A DNA stretch of 49,337 nucleotides from VGRW01 sp041498295 (GTDB lineage Bacteria; Myxococcota_A; UBA9160; SZUA-336), in NCBI GenBank assembly GCA_041498295.1, contig JBGQIB010000013.1:1-49337 (forward strand), read 5' to 3'. The notes under the pieces were generated by a model. The model was not told the DNA's origin. It saw nothing but the letters and a program-made list of their open reading frames with translations, and did not search any database. Positions 1 through 7,759 of the stretch are shown here, piece by piece. Numbering within the stretch: position 1 is the stretch's first letter; each line of letters opens with the position of its first letter. The position numbers were made by a program, and so were the translations under genes.

Positions 1-1
1 G

Positions 2-1168
2 TCTAGACGCTCTTGCCAGATACTCCCGCGCGGCGAAGGCAAGTGGCTCGTCCGCTGGACCGAGCCGCGCGACGAGACGAACGGCAAGTGGAAGCGCCGA
101 GCGAAGATCGTCCGCGGCACGAAGAAGAAGGCCGATGCCTATCTCGCCGAGAAGATCGTCAGCATCGCGCGCGGGTCGTACATCACGCCGACGAAGCAGA
201 CGCTCTCGAGTTACTTCGACGAGTGGCATGCGGCGCGAGAGGCCCGGGGCGAGATCAGCGAGTGCACGCTGATCGATGATCGGCGGAAGTTCAACCGCTA
301 CGTGCGCCCCACGCTTGGAGGCCGAAGGCTCGAGGACCTGCGGCCGCGCGATCTCTCGCAGCTCTACTCCGAGATGATGGCGAAGCGTGTCGACGCGAAA
401 ACGGGCCGAGAGAAGCCTGGTGTTGGCCCGCGCACAGTCACCTTCGTTCACGGCATCCTGCGGTCGGCGCTGCGCGATGCGGTTCGCGAGGATCGGCTCG
501 TTGCGGCGGTGACTGACCGCGTCCGCCTGCCGAAGCAAACGAAGCGCGAGGTGCACGCTCTCGCACCCGATGAGGTGAAGAAGTTCCGCGAAGCCGCGCA
601 GCGGTCAGGGCACGCAGCGCTCTTCGACTTCCTCCTGGGGACCGGCGCCCGGCCCGGCGAGGCGCTCGCGCTCCGTTGGAGCGACGTCGATCTCGACGGG
701 GGTGTTGCCCGAATCGAGCGCGCGCTCTCGCGGCCGGGCGGAAAGTACGCCTTCAGAGATCCAAAGACCGAGCGGTCGAAGCGTGCGCTCGCGCTCGCGC
801 CCGAGCTCGTCCGCGCACTACGGGAGCATCGCCGAACACAGGCGGCAGAACGACTGAAGCTCGGCTCCGTCTGGACGGATCTCGACCTGATGTTCCCGGG
901 ACCGATCGGCGCGCCGGCCGACGAGCTCGCGATCAACCGGCGAGCGTTCAAGACGACGCTGAAGCGCGCGAAGCTCCCGCTCGAGGTGACGCTGTACGCG
1001 CTCCGGCACACCTTCGCGACGCTCGCACTCGCGGCCGGCGCCTCTGTGCACGAGGTGGCGTCCGCGATGGGGCACACGAGCCCGCAGCTCGTGCTCTCGA
1101 CGTATGGTCATGCTCTCCCGAAGCGCCGCGACGAGACGTTTGCGAGGGTCGGGGCTTTGGTCTTTTGA
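2..1168 (+). CDS. Phage-type tyrosine integrase (5' end outside window)
   Basis: Tyrosine recombinase that integrates and excises a mobile element. The reading frame is open from the first bases of the window, so the start lies upstream and about 388 residues are visible. The order is typical of phage integrases: an AP2-like arm-binding segment (around GKWLVRW and KKKADAYLAEK), a SAM-like core-binding segment (SSYFDEW to about residue 150), then the catalytic domain. Catalytic residues can be seen: Arg in GTGARPGE, His-x-x-Arg equivalent in LYALRHTFA, His in AMGHTS, and the Tyr nucleophile in LSTYGHAL. Its stop overlaps the start of the next gene by one base. The gene points toward the tRNA-Asn gene, which suggests an element integrated there. 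The call is certain at family level; the specific element is not identifiable. Confidence 0.95.
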   Translation, partial: SRRSCQILPRGEGKWLVRWTEPRDETNGKWKRRAKIVRGTKKKADAYLAEKIVSIARGSYITPTKQTLSSYFDEWHAAREARGEISECTLIDDRRKFNRYVRPTLGGRRLEDLRPRDLSQLYSEMMAKRVDAKTGREKPGVGPRTVTFVHGILRSALRDAVREDRLVAAVTDRVRLPKQTKREVHALAPDEVKKFREAAQRSGHAALFDFLLGTGARPGEALALRWSDVDLDGGVARIERALSRPGGKYAFRDPKTERSKRALALAPELVRALREHRRTQAAERLKLGSVWTDLDLMFPGPIGAPADELAINRRAFKTTLKRAKLPLEVTLYALRHTFATLALAAGASVHEVASAMGHTSPQLVLSTYGHALPKRRDETFARVGALVF

Positions 1169-1713
1169 TGAAGAGCTCCGACTATATCTCCGACCACGAT
1201 TTCCAGTTTCTTTATGAATTCGCTGGATTTGTCGACTCACGACTCGACTTCTGGGAGGCAGGACTTCCCGACGATCCGGATATTGACGATGCAGATCGTT
1301 ACGTGCGAGCAGAGTACGTCACCGGGCTCGGATTCGTTGCGTGCCAGACGTATCTAACGGCCGTGGTATCTCGGCGAGACATGACTCGAGGGGACGCACT
1401 CGCTCGCGGCCGGATACACTCACCATCAGGACGACCAGTCGCCCTACTCGTCAACGCTGCTGCGAATCTGTGGAAGCACAGTGCGGAGTGGCCGCTCTTT
1501 GGTACGCCTGCGGTCGATGTTGCTCGGAAGACGATCCAAGAGATTGAGTCGCTAGGAGTCGACGCAAGGGGTGCGTTTCCCTGCCACGATGTGCTGCTCG
1601 AACTCGTCACTCCGCCCCGTTTCACCCCATTAACAACTCTTCTGGAGGAGTGGCGAGACGCTCTCTATGCGGCCGCTGGACATCGTTCGCCTCGCGCGCC
1701 ACGAAGAGGGTGA
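1168..1713 (+). CDS. Uncharacterised 181-residue protein coupled to the integrase
   Basis: I do not recognise this protein. It starts at ATG 1168, overlapping the integrase stop by one base (tgATG), which implies translational coupling. There is no signal peptide or membrane helix. The N-terminal half is acidic (EAGLPDDPDIDDADRY), and the middle contains GFVACQTYL and a NAAANLWKHSAEWP stretch. Codon use is less G+C-biased than the chromosomal genes further right. Immediately after its stop comes a fragment of another integrase tail, so the gene sits between two integrase 3' ends. The position suggests element cargo; function is unknown. Confidence 0.75.
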   Translation: MKSSDYISDHDFQFLYEFAGFVDSRLDFWEAGLPDDPDIDDADRYVRAEYVTGLGFVACQTYLTAVVSRRDMTRGDALARGRIHSPSGRPVALLVNAAANLWKHSAEWPLFGTPAVDVARKTIQEIESLGVDARGAFPCHDVLLELVTPPRFTPLTTLLEEWRDALYAAAGHRSPRAPRRG

Positions 1714-1717
1714 ATCC

Positions 1718-1807
1718 GTCCTCTCGACCTACGGCCACGCGCTCCCGACGCGTCGCGATGAGACTTTCGCGAAGGTCGGCTGTCGAATCTACGGCCAGAT
1801 CAGATGA
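1718..1807 (+). pseudogene. Remnant of a second integrase C-terminus
   Basis: In one frame this stretch encodes VLSTYGHALPTRRDETFAKV and a short tail, then a stop. That matches the C-terminus of the integrase at 2-1168 (VLSTYGHALPKRRDETFARV) but with many silent nucleotide changes. It therefore comes from a related, diverged integrase rather than a recent duplication. Similarity starts just after the stop of the 181-residue gene and includes the Tyr nucleophile, while the rest of the catalytic domain is absent. The frame can be read from an ATG at 1667, but nothing upstream of 1718 resembles an integrase. A 31-residue open frame starts at 1804 overlapping this stop (ATGA); I do not treat it as a gene. 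Confidence 0.85.
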
Positions 1808-1848
1808 GCCGCGAGCAGAGCTCACTGGGCGTTCGAGCACTCTGCACC

Positions 1849-2871
1849 CTACGCCTTGGTTCGCGAGGCAAGGACTGCAAGAAGTTCACTCAACTCTGAG
1901 GTTGAACCAGGGCTGGGGCCGGTTCGCGCGTAGCCGGACTCCTGCGGAGCAAACACTGCTTCGGTGGTGCGGTTCAGAATTGCGGCGCGCAGCTCCGGAG
2001 TCTCCGCGGCCTGGATGAATTCACGGAATGTCGAGAGCGCATTCACACGATGACGATTGACTACTACGTTGTGCCGGCTCGCAGCGTAGTTTCGACCGCA
2101 AAGAATGACGACGTAGTAGCCCAGAGAGATGACTCCAAAGTTGATGATCGCGTAGGGAAGGAGGTTTGGCTCGGGGTTGGTCTTGAGGAGCGCACGCGCG
2201 TACGGGAGGACCTCTAGAACGACGTATAGGAGCGTGGCGGATATCGAAGCAAACGTCGCTGACAGCCAGAACCATGCACCCCACCGGTTGCGCTTGGCCT
2301 CTTCTTCGAAGTGCCCTGAGTGCTTGGAGACAGCAGTCTCGCCTATCGACTTTCGAAATTCTTCCTCGAGTGTTTGCAGCCCGTCTTCCATTCTCTTGCG
2401 AGATAGCTCCGCTTCCTGGGCGATCGCTTGAATCTCGCCGAGCTTCCCCTTGGCCAGTTGCAACTCGGGTGAGCGAAGGTCTCTCAGATGATCCGACCAC
2501 AAAATGATCCTTGAAGCAGCATCGAAGAACGAAGGCCACTGAGTGGCCAACTGCGAGCGCAGATTGTCCCGGACTTGAACTGACGGAGTGGACATCTGCG
2601 ATGGGTCAAACGTGAGGATGTTCCGCATCGTCTTGTGGAGGTTCGAGAGGTGGTCTCTCGTATCATCAATCGTCTTTTCCGGAGACTCCTCGATTGACGC
2701 GTGAGTCAGGGACTCAAGAATCTCACGAAACGACTCAAACAGCGGTCGCTCGTTGGCGAACGACAGGGGCCCTAGTTCTTCCCGTGCGAGCTTCTGGCTG
2801 GGGACAGCGACGAGCTCGTCGAGGAGTGCGCGTAGCTTTGTCGCCGATGCTTGCTGCGATGCGGTTGGCAC
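1849..2871 (-). CDS. Two-helix membrane protein with N-terminal helical region, element cargo
   Basis: About 340 residues. The first two thirds are hydrophilic and predicted helical, with heptad-like stretches (AQEAELSRKRMEDGLQTLEE). Two membrane helices follow (WFWLSATFASISATLLYVV and INFGVISLGYYVVILCG), then a C-terminal segment with RHNVVVNRHRVNALSTF. I have the impression of similar C-terminal sequences in other unannotated bacterial membrane proteins, but I cannot name a family. Of two in-frame GTG starts, the one at 2871 is better placed: GGAGG lies five bases upstream of it, whereas the GTG at 2877 overlaps that site. G+C is visibly lower than in the chromosomal genes, supporting acquisition with the element. 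It lies between the integrase and the tRNA, where cargo such as phage-defence genes is often found; that role is only a guess. Confidence 0.8.
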   Translation of the reverse strand: MPTASQQASATKLRALLDELVAVPSQKLAREELGPLSFANERPLFESFREILESLTHASIEESPEKTIDDTRDHLSNLHKTMRNILTFDPSQMSTPSVQVRDNLRSQLATQWPSFFDAASRIILWSDHLRDLRSPELQLAKGKLGEIQAIAQEAELSRKRMEDGLQTLEEEFRKSIGETAVSKHSGHFEEEAKRNRWGAWFWLSATFASISATLLYVVLEVLPYARALLKTNPEPNLLPYAIINFGVISLGYYVVILCGRNYAASRHNVVVNRHRVNALSTFREFIQAAETPELRAAILNRTTEAVFAPQESGYARTGPSPGSTSELSELLAVLASRTKA

Positions 2872-2894
2872 AGCCACCTCCGGTCGACAACCAC

Positions 2895-2958
2895 TTCGGG
2901 CACGGCTCAGACACCGAAGGCGAGATCACAGGTAGATCTCTCGAGCTAGGTGCCCGAA
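2895..2958. repeat. Nested inverted repeats beside tRNA-Asn
   Basis: The outer arms TTCGGGCAC (2895-2903) and GTGCCCGAA (2950-2958) are perfect reverse complements. Inside them GAGATC (2922-2927) and GATCTC (2935-2940) form a second dyad with a 7-base loop. The block fills the gap between the tRNA 3' end and the membrane protein gene. It could be an integrase/excisionase binding region at the element end, or a structure ending the leftward tRNA transcript. There is no T-run, so the terminator reading is weaker. Confidence 0.5.
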
Positions 2959-2962
2959 ATCA

Positions 2963-3038
2963 TGGCTCCCCGGGACGGGCTCGAACCGCCGACCTAGTGG
3001 TTAACAGCCACCCGCTCTACCAACTGAGCTACCGGGGA
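2963..3038 (-). tRNA. tRNA-Asn (anticodon GTT)
   Basis: Read on the minus strand the sequence folds as a cloverleaf. The acceptor stem is TCCCCGG pairing with CCGGGGA, followed by discriminator G and an encoded CCA (2963-2965). The D arm contains AGCTCAGTTGGTAGAGC. The anticodon loop is CTGTTAA with anticodon GTT, and the T arm contains GGTTCGAGCCC. The 3' end faces the integrase-bearing segment, the usual arrangement when an element has integrated into a tRNA 3' end. Confidence 0.97.
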
Positions 3039-3073
3039 ATCGGGCGCCGATTCTACGGATCCGGTGAGTTCGA

Positions 3074-4372
3074 TCAAGAGCCCGACGGAACGGCGATGCG
3101 GCAACCTGGCGCCACGTCCCCGCCGTCGATCGGGCCGCTGAGCGCGACTTCGAGCTGCGTTCCCGGGGCGAGGTCGGGCAAGGTCACCTCGCTCACCCCG
3201 GAGACGTTGGCGAGCTCCTTGTCGGGCAACACCGAGCGAAGTTGGCTCACGCGAGCCGAGGCGAAGCGCTTGCCGCGCGTGGGATCCCAGCGCAGGACGA
3301 GGCCGTCCGGCGTGCGCTGTACGGCGAGCGCGAGGTCCAGCCCCGTGACCTCGAGCGGCTCCGAGTGGAAGCTCTCGAGGCCGTCGGCGTCGCGCGCGCG
3401 CAGGCGGTAGCGAACGGTCTCACCGCAGCCGACCGCGGCGTCGGCGTAGGCGGTCTTCGGCGCGTCGACCGTGGCGATGCGCGCCTCGGGTCCGAACTCC
3501 GATCCGCCTTTCTCGCTGCGCCAGACCTCGTAGCTGCGCACGTCCGGCTCGACGTTCTGCGCCCACTCGAGCGCCACGCGCCCGAGCCGGCGGGCGTCGG
3601 CCGAGAGCCCCGTCGGCGGCAGTGGCTCGGCCTTGGTCACGCCGCGGATCGGCGCCGCGGTCATCTCGCTCTCGCCGCCGAAGCGGTTCACCGCGGAGAT
3701 GCGGTAGTACATGACGCGCAGGTCGCCGGGGATCGTGTCCTCGTACACAGAATTGAGTCGACCTTCGGCGAACGACACGCGCTCCCAAGGTCCGGCCATC
3801 GTGGGGCAGCGATAGATCCCGTAGCCGGAGACCGCGACCTGCTCGCTCGGCTTCCAGGAGAGCACCGCCTTGCGCGGCAAGTTCGAATAGACCTGGAGTG
3901 ACTCCGGGATCGCGGGGCGCGGCTCGGTCGTCGCGGTGAGCGCCGCATGACTGCGCGAGACGCGGCCCTGTCGGTCGTACGGATGCACGCGGTACGTGTA
4001 GGTCTGGCCGTCGCCGAGGGCGCCCGGCTTGTCGCCCTCGTCGGTGAAGACGGTGCCGAAGCGCGAGCTCGTGATGCCGACGCGGTGGAACGCGCCTTCG
4101 GCGTTGCCGCTGCCGCGCAAGATCGCGTAGCCCGCGACGTCGCCGACGAGCACCGGCTCCCAGGCGAGCGAGATCTCTCGGTCCGCATTCGACGTGATGC
4201 GCAGATTCTCGGGCGGCAGCAGATCCGAGGTTCGGTCGAATACCAACGTCTGGTCCGCGGCGAACAGCTTCGTCGCGACTTTCTCTGCGGTGCTCGCGCA
4301 GCCCGCCAGCACAAGACACACGAGACATGCGAGACAGCGACACAGAACGGTGTTGCGTGAGCTAGGGGCCAC
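3074..4372 (-). CDS. Lipoprotein with fibronectin type III domains
   Basis: Predicted outer-surface or periplasmic lipoprotein of 432 residues. The signal peptide ends in the lipobox LAGC (Cys25). At least three Fn3-like beta-sandwich units follow, each opening with a Pro-rich strand (PPENLRITSN, IPESLQVYSN, PPTGLSADA) and carrying the W(E/K)P or EWAQN and Y-x-(I/V)-x-R strands typical of the fold. The last about 90 residues may be a degenerate fourth unit. It starts with GTG inside the end of the upstream TPR gene (11-base overlap), with GAGGAG about nine bases before, so it is co-translated with that gene. Fn3 domains usually bind protein or polysaccharide; no enzyme motif is visible. Confidence 0.85.
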   Translation of the reverse strand: MAPSSRNTVLCRCLACLVCLVLAGCASTAEKVATKLFAADQTLVFDRTSDLLPPENLRITSNADREISLAWEPVLVGDVAGYAILRGSGNAEGAFHRVGITSSRFGTVFTDEGDKPGALGDGQTYTYRVHPYDRQGRVSRSHAALTATTEPRPAIPESLQVYSNLPRKAVLSWKPSEQVAVSGYGIYRCPTMAGPWERVSFAEGRLNSVYEDTIPGDLRVMYYRISAVNRFGGESEMTAAPIRGVTKAEPLPPTGLSADARRLGRVALEWAQNVEPDVRSYEVWRSEKGGSEFGPEARIATVDAPKTAYADAAVGCGETVRYRLRARDADGLESFHSEPLEVTGLDLALAVQRTPDGLVLRWDPTRGKRFASARVSQLRSVLPDKELANVSGVSEVTLPDLAPGTQLEVALSGPIDGGDVAPGCRIAVPSGS

Positions 4373-5504
4373 GAGTCTGAATCTCCTCGAGGCGCGAGAG
4401 GATGCGCTCGGCGCGGTCGACGTTCTCCTTGGTGCGCTGGTCGTCCGGAGCGATCAGCAGCGCGTCGCGCCAGACCGCGAGCGCCTTCTCGAGATCCTCT
4501 TCCTGGAAGTAGTGCTTGCCCTGTTCGTAGAGTGCGGGCAAGCGCGGCGTGAGCTCCTGGCGCAGAGCGGCGAGCCGGCGCTTCGCGCCTGCGTGTTTGT
4601 CGTCGATGCGCAGCGCCGCGATGTACTCCTGGAGCGCGGCGTACGGGTCGCCCGCTTCCTCGGCCTGCTGACCCGCGCGGAAGTGACCTTCCGCGAGAAT
4701 CTCCTGCGACGAAAGCGTGGGTGGCGGCGGCGCGCCGCCCGTGGACTTCCGGCGCTGGTCCTCCTCGGCGAGCTCCTGGTCGTAGCGCTTGATGTAGGAC
4801 AGATAGCCGAGCGCGGCCTCGTTCTGCGGGTCGAGCTCGAGCGCGCGCGAGAACGCTGCGCTCGCGCCCGGGCGATCGCCCAGCGCGTACGCGCGCTTCC
4901 CGTCTTCCAGCGAGCGCAGCACCTGTGCGCCCGTCTCGGCGTAGACCTGGCGCACCTCGATCTGGATCGCCGGGTCGAAGGGATCCAGGCGCGAGAGCTT
5001 CTCGGCGGAGGCGTTCGCCTCGCGCAGACTTCCGGCCTTGAGCGCGGCCGCGAGCCGCCTTCGCTCGGCGTCCTCCTGGGTGTGGAGCGCGCGGAACAGC
5101 TTCTGAACACGCGCCAGTGTCGCGGGCCGATCGGGGTCGAGCTTCAGCGCGAGCCGGTAGTAGAGGACGGCCTCAGCGAGTCGGCCCTCGTCCTCGAAGA
5201 ACTGCGCGCGCTTCTCGTAGCGCGCGAGGCTCGAGGCGAGCTCGGTCTCGAGCGTCTCGAGGCGCGCGTGCGCACGGGGATACTCGCGACTCGACTCGGG
5301 AATGCCGCGCCAGACGGCGAGCGCGCCCGCGACGTCGCCCTGGCTGTAAAGTCTCTCACCGCGGTCGTACGCTTGCGCGCAGCCGAGAGCGGTGACGACT
5401 ACGAGGAGGAGGCGAAGCGAGGGCCGCCCCGAGCGGAGCCCGCAAGCGCCAAGGGCGCGCGCAGCGAGCCGCAGGCGAGCGAAGTCACTACGGAACCGCG
5501 ACAC
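4362..5504 (-). CDS. TPR lipoprotein
   Basis: About 380 residues: a long hydrophobic signal with lipobox TALGC (Cys42), then tetratricopeptide units through to the C-terminus (for example LYSQGDVAGALAVWRGIP, AVLYYRLALKLDPDRP and AAFSRALELDPQNEAALGYL). TPRs scaffold protein assemblies, so this probably acts at the inner face of the outer membrane. The GTG at 5504 was chosen because the frame continues upstream only by overlapping the cyclase gene. The leader encodes part of a GC-rich repeat (5439-5484), so the true start could be slightly downstream. Spacing to the cyclase stop is 32 bases, and its own stop overlaps the Fn3 lipoprotein start. Confidence 0.85.
   Translation of the reverse strand: MSRFRSDFARLRLAARALGACGLRSGRPSLRLLLVVVTALGCAQAYDRGERLYSQGDVAGALAVWRGIPESSREYPRAHARLETLETELASSLARYEKRAQFFEDEGRLAEAVLYYRLALKLDPDRPATLARVQKLFRALHTQEDAERRRLAAALKAGSLREANASAEKLSRLDPFDPAIQIEVRQVYAETGAQVLRSLEDGKRAYALGDRPGASAAFSRALELDPQNEAALGYLSYIKRYDQELAEEDQRRKSTGGAPPPPTLSSQEILAEGHFRAGQQAEEAGDPYAALQEYIAALRIDDKHAGAKRRLAALRQELTPRLPALYEQGKHYFQEEDLEKALAVWRDALLIAPDDQRTKENVDRAERILSRLEEIQTRGP
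5439..5484. repeat. Interspersed GC-rich repeat, copy A
   Basis: Shares a pattern with 7629-7679 (inverted) and 32501-32548. In one orientation it reads TCGnTCGnCTGCG, then TCnCTGCGCGC, then CTTGCGG. This copy lies at the start of the TPR lipoprotein gene and is read through as part of its leader. Confidence 0.45.
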
Positions 5505-5536
5505 GGAGCGGAGTCTAACGGAAGACGCCGAGCGCT

Positions 5537-6874
5537 CTAGTACAGGACCTTGAAGACCTCGATGGGGTGGTCGACCCCCTCGATCTTCCGCGGTCCTTCG
5601 GGTTTCGCGTCGACGAGCATGGCCACGCGCTCGCGCACTTCGCCGGTGATCATGATCTCGCCGGGCCCCGCGAGCGACTGCAAGCGGTTCGCGACGTTCA
5701 CCGGTTCGCCGATCGCGGTGTAGTCCATCTTGAGCTCCGAGCCGATGTTCCCGACGACGACGATGCCGGTGTGAATTCCGATGCCGACCTCGAGGCGCAC
5801 GAACGGCTGCAGCGAGGCCTCGCAGCGCTGATTGCGCTCGTGGATGGCGCGTTGCACGGCGATCGCGGCGGCCACCGCGCGCTGCGCGTGGTCCTCCGTC
5901 ACGATCGGCGCGCCGAGGTACGCGAGGATCGCGTCGCCGATGTACTTGTCGACGGTGGCGCCGTGCTCGAGCAGCCGGCCCGTGATCAAGTCGAAGCACT
6001 CGTTCAGGAAGGCGACCACGCGCTCGGGGCCGATCGAGCCGGTGAGTCGCGTGAACTTGCGGATGTCGAGATACAGCACCGAGACTTCGCGCAGCTCGCC
6101 CTTCAGGTGAATCGCCTCGGGTGACTCGACCACTTCGCGCAGTACGTGGTCCGAGACGTAACGCCGAAACGCCGTCTCTATGCGCCGCTTCTCGCCCAGA
6201 CTCTCGCTCATCTCGTTGAAGGCGCGAGTCAGCACGCCGATCTCGTCGCGCGACGATGGCTCGACCCGCGCCGAGAGATCGCCCGCGGCCAGCGCATTCA
6301 CCGCGAGCCGCAGCCGCTGCAGCGGGCGACTCACCATACCCGAGACGACGAAGGCGATGATGAGGCCGACGCCGAGCAGCACGCCGGAGGCGATCAACAC
6401 GTCGCGCCGCGCGCGCTGCACCACGCCGCGCGTGAGCGAGGCGACGTCGAGGACGACCTGCGCCTCGCCGATGTCCACGTCGCGGTAAGTCATGCGCGAC
6501 GCGACGACCAGCACGCCGTCGTTCGAATCCGTGCTGAGGTCGACCGTCGCGGCCATGCGCTCGTAGCGCTCCTGATCGCCCTGGAGCGACGAGGCGACCA
6601 GGCGCCCGTTCTTGTCGAGCACCCGGACGGCGCTGACCTCGGACTCCTTCGCGATCGTCTCGAGCAGCTGCGAGAGCATGAGATCGTCCTCGAGCAGCAT
6701 CGGCTCGCGCGCGTTGCGCGCCAATTGCTGGGCGAGAACGACGGCGCGCTTGCCGGCCTCGTCCGCCAGCGCGCGCGCGCTCTGGTCGAGCACGACCAGC
6801 GACACGGTGCCGATCGCGACGACCAGCAACACACTGGACAAGAGCGCCAGCTTGAAGCGCAACGGGAAAATCAC
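5537..6874 (-). CDS. Membrane-bound class III adenylyl cyclase with HAMP domain
   Basis: About 445 residues, making cAMP from ATP at the inner membrane. Order: membrane helix (residues 8-28), an extracytoplasmic sensor region of about 130 residues, a second helix (about 159-178), HAMP linker (about 179-231), then the catalytic domain. Metal-binding aspartates are D270 (LYLDIRKF) and D314 (KYIGDAIL). K382 in LKMDYTAIG is the residue expected for adenine selection, and N393 and R397 in PVNVANR are the expected transition-state residues. The domain therefore looks active. GTG 6874 was chosen because further extension would run into the divergent HAD gene. It heads an apparent operon with the TPR and Fn3 lipoproteins, suggesting a signalling and envelope unit. 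Confidence 0.92.
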   Translation of the reverse strand: MIFPLRFKLALLSSVLLVVAIGTVSLVVLDQSARALADEAGKRAVVLAQQLARNAREPMLLEDDLMLSQLLETIAKESEVSAVRVLDKNGRLVASSLQGDQERYERMAATVDLSTDSNDGVLVVASRMTYRDVDIGEAQVVLDVASLTRGVVQRARRDVLIASGVLLGVGLIIAFVVSGMVSRPLQRLRLAVNALAAGDLSARVEPSSRDEIGVLTRAFNEMSESLGEKRRIETAFRRYVSDHVLREVVESPEAIHLKGELREVSVLYLDIRKFTRLTGSIGPERVVAFLNECFDLITGRLLEHGATVDKYIGDAILAYLGAPIVTEDHAQRAVAAAIAVQRAIHERNQRCEASLQPFVRLEVGIGIHTGIVVVGNIGSELKMDYTAIGEPVNVANRLQSLAGPGEIMITGEVRERVAMLVDAKPEGPRKIEGVDHPIEVFKVLY

Positions 6875-6935
6875 GCGCCGGAACGTACCACTGGGGCTCT
6901 CGCGCAGAAAGGCCGCTCGACCTAGTCTAGCGGCG

Positions 6936-7613
6936 ATGCGTGGAGCGGATTCGAATCGCGTCGTCGTGTTCGATTTCGACGGAACGCTCGCCGACACGTG
7001 GCGCGACCTCGCGACCGCGCTGAACCGCACGCTCGCAGACACCGGGCTGCCGCCGGTCGAGGGCCCGCAGGTGCGCGCGTGGATCGGCGACGGTGCGCTG
7101 AAGCTGCTCGCGAACGCGCTGCCCGAGGCCGAGCGCGCGCCCGAACGGCTCGAGCCGCACTACGAGCGCTTTCGCGCGCACTACGACCGCTGCTGTCTCG
7201 ACACCACCGAGCTCTACCCGGGCATCGGCGCATGTCTCGAAGCGCTCGGTCACGAGAGTCTCGCGGTGCTCTCGAACAAGCCCGCGCGCTTTCTCGACCG
7301 CATGATCGACGGGCTGGGGATCAAGGGCGTGTTCGCGGCGGTGCTCGGCGGTGACACACTTCCGGTTCGCAAGCCCGATCCCGCAGTACTGGCCGGGGTG
7401 ATCGAGCGACTCGGCGTTCAGCCGCGCGAGATCTGGATGATCGGCGACAGCGCCGTCGACGTGGAGACCGGCCGCGCCGCCGGCGCGCGCACGATCGGCT
7501 GCGGCTGGGGCCTGCGCGGCCGCGAGGAGCTGCGCGCCGCGGGCGTCGAATTCCTGCTCGAACATCCCCGCGAAATCCCGACGACCGTCTTTAGCGGGGC
7601 CCGGCGCGGCTGA
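6936..7613 (+). CDS. HAD-family phosphatase, phosphoglycolate phosphatase-like
   Basis: Cytoplasmic phosphatase of 225 residues. HAD motif I is DFDGTLADT (nucleophile and acid/base Asp), motif II is the Ser of LSNKP, motif III is the Lys of RKPDP, and motif IV is MIGDSAVDVE. An alpha-helical cap sits between motifs I and II, as in Gph and PGMB-type enzymes. Removal of phosphate from 2-phosphoglycolate is the likeliest activity and would fit the glycolate oxidase genes at 46028-49337, but HAD specificity cannot be read from sequence. There is no ribosome-binding site; TAGTCT lies seven bases before the ATG, consistent with a leaderless transcript. Confidence 0.85.
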   Translation: MRGADSNRVVVFDFDGTLADTWRDLATALNRTLADTGLPPVEGPQVRAWIGDGALKLLANALPEAERAPERLEPHYERFRAHYDRCCLDTTELYPGIGACLEALGHESLAVLSNKPARFLDRMIDGLGIKGVFAAVLGGDTLPVRKPDPAVLAGVIERLGVQPREIWMIGDSAVDVETGRAAGARTIGCGWGLRGREELRAAGVEFLLEHPREIPTTVFSGARRG

Positions 7614-7621
7614 GCCGCGCC
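7603..7621 (+). terminator. Hairpin at the stop of the HAD gene
   Basis: GGCGCGGC and GCCGCGCC form a perfect 8-bp stem whose 3-base loop is the TGA stop codon. No T-run follows, so factor-independent termination is doubtful. The rest of the gap to 7760 holds a copy of the GC-rich repeat and no gene. Confidence 0.35.
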
Positions 7622-7628
7622 ACCCGCT

Positions 7629-7679
7629 CTTCGTTCGGCTGCGCCTCACTGCGCGCCGCGCGCCCGCGGCTTGCGGCCG
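7629..7679. repeat. Interspersed GC-rich repeat, copy B
   Basis: Inverted relative to copies at 5439-5484 and 32501-32548. It carries the same ordered blocks: TTCGTTCGGCTGCG, CTCACTGCGCGC and GGCTTGCGGCC. It lies in the intergenic gap upstream of the catabolic operon. Confidence 0.45.
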
Positions 7680-7759
7680 ACTTGATTTCGCGTCGACGGG
7701 GGAGTCAACTTAGATAACGCCGCGCGTGCTGCTGAACGCGCACCGACGGGAGGGACGCC

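Noticed and set aside
13..279. Small frame at the left edge
   Set aside because: The integrase arm-binding domain reads through the same bases in another frame.
1804..1899. 31-codon frame overlapping the integrase remnant stop
   Set aside because: It is very short, overlaps the opposite membrane-protein gene and has no recognisable sequence.
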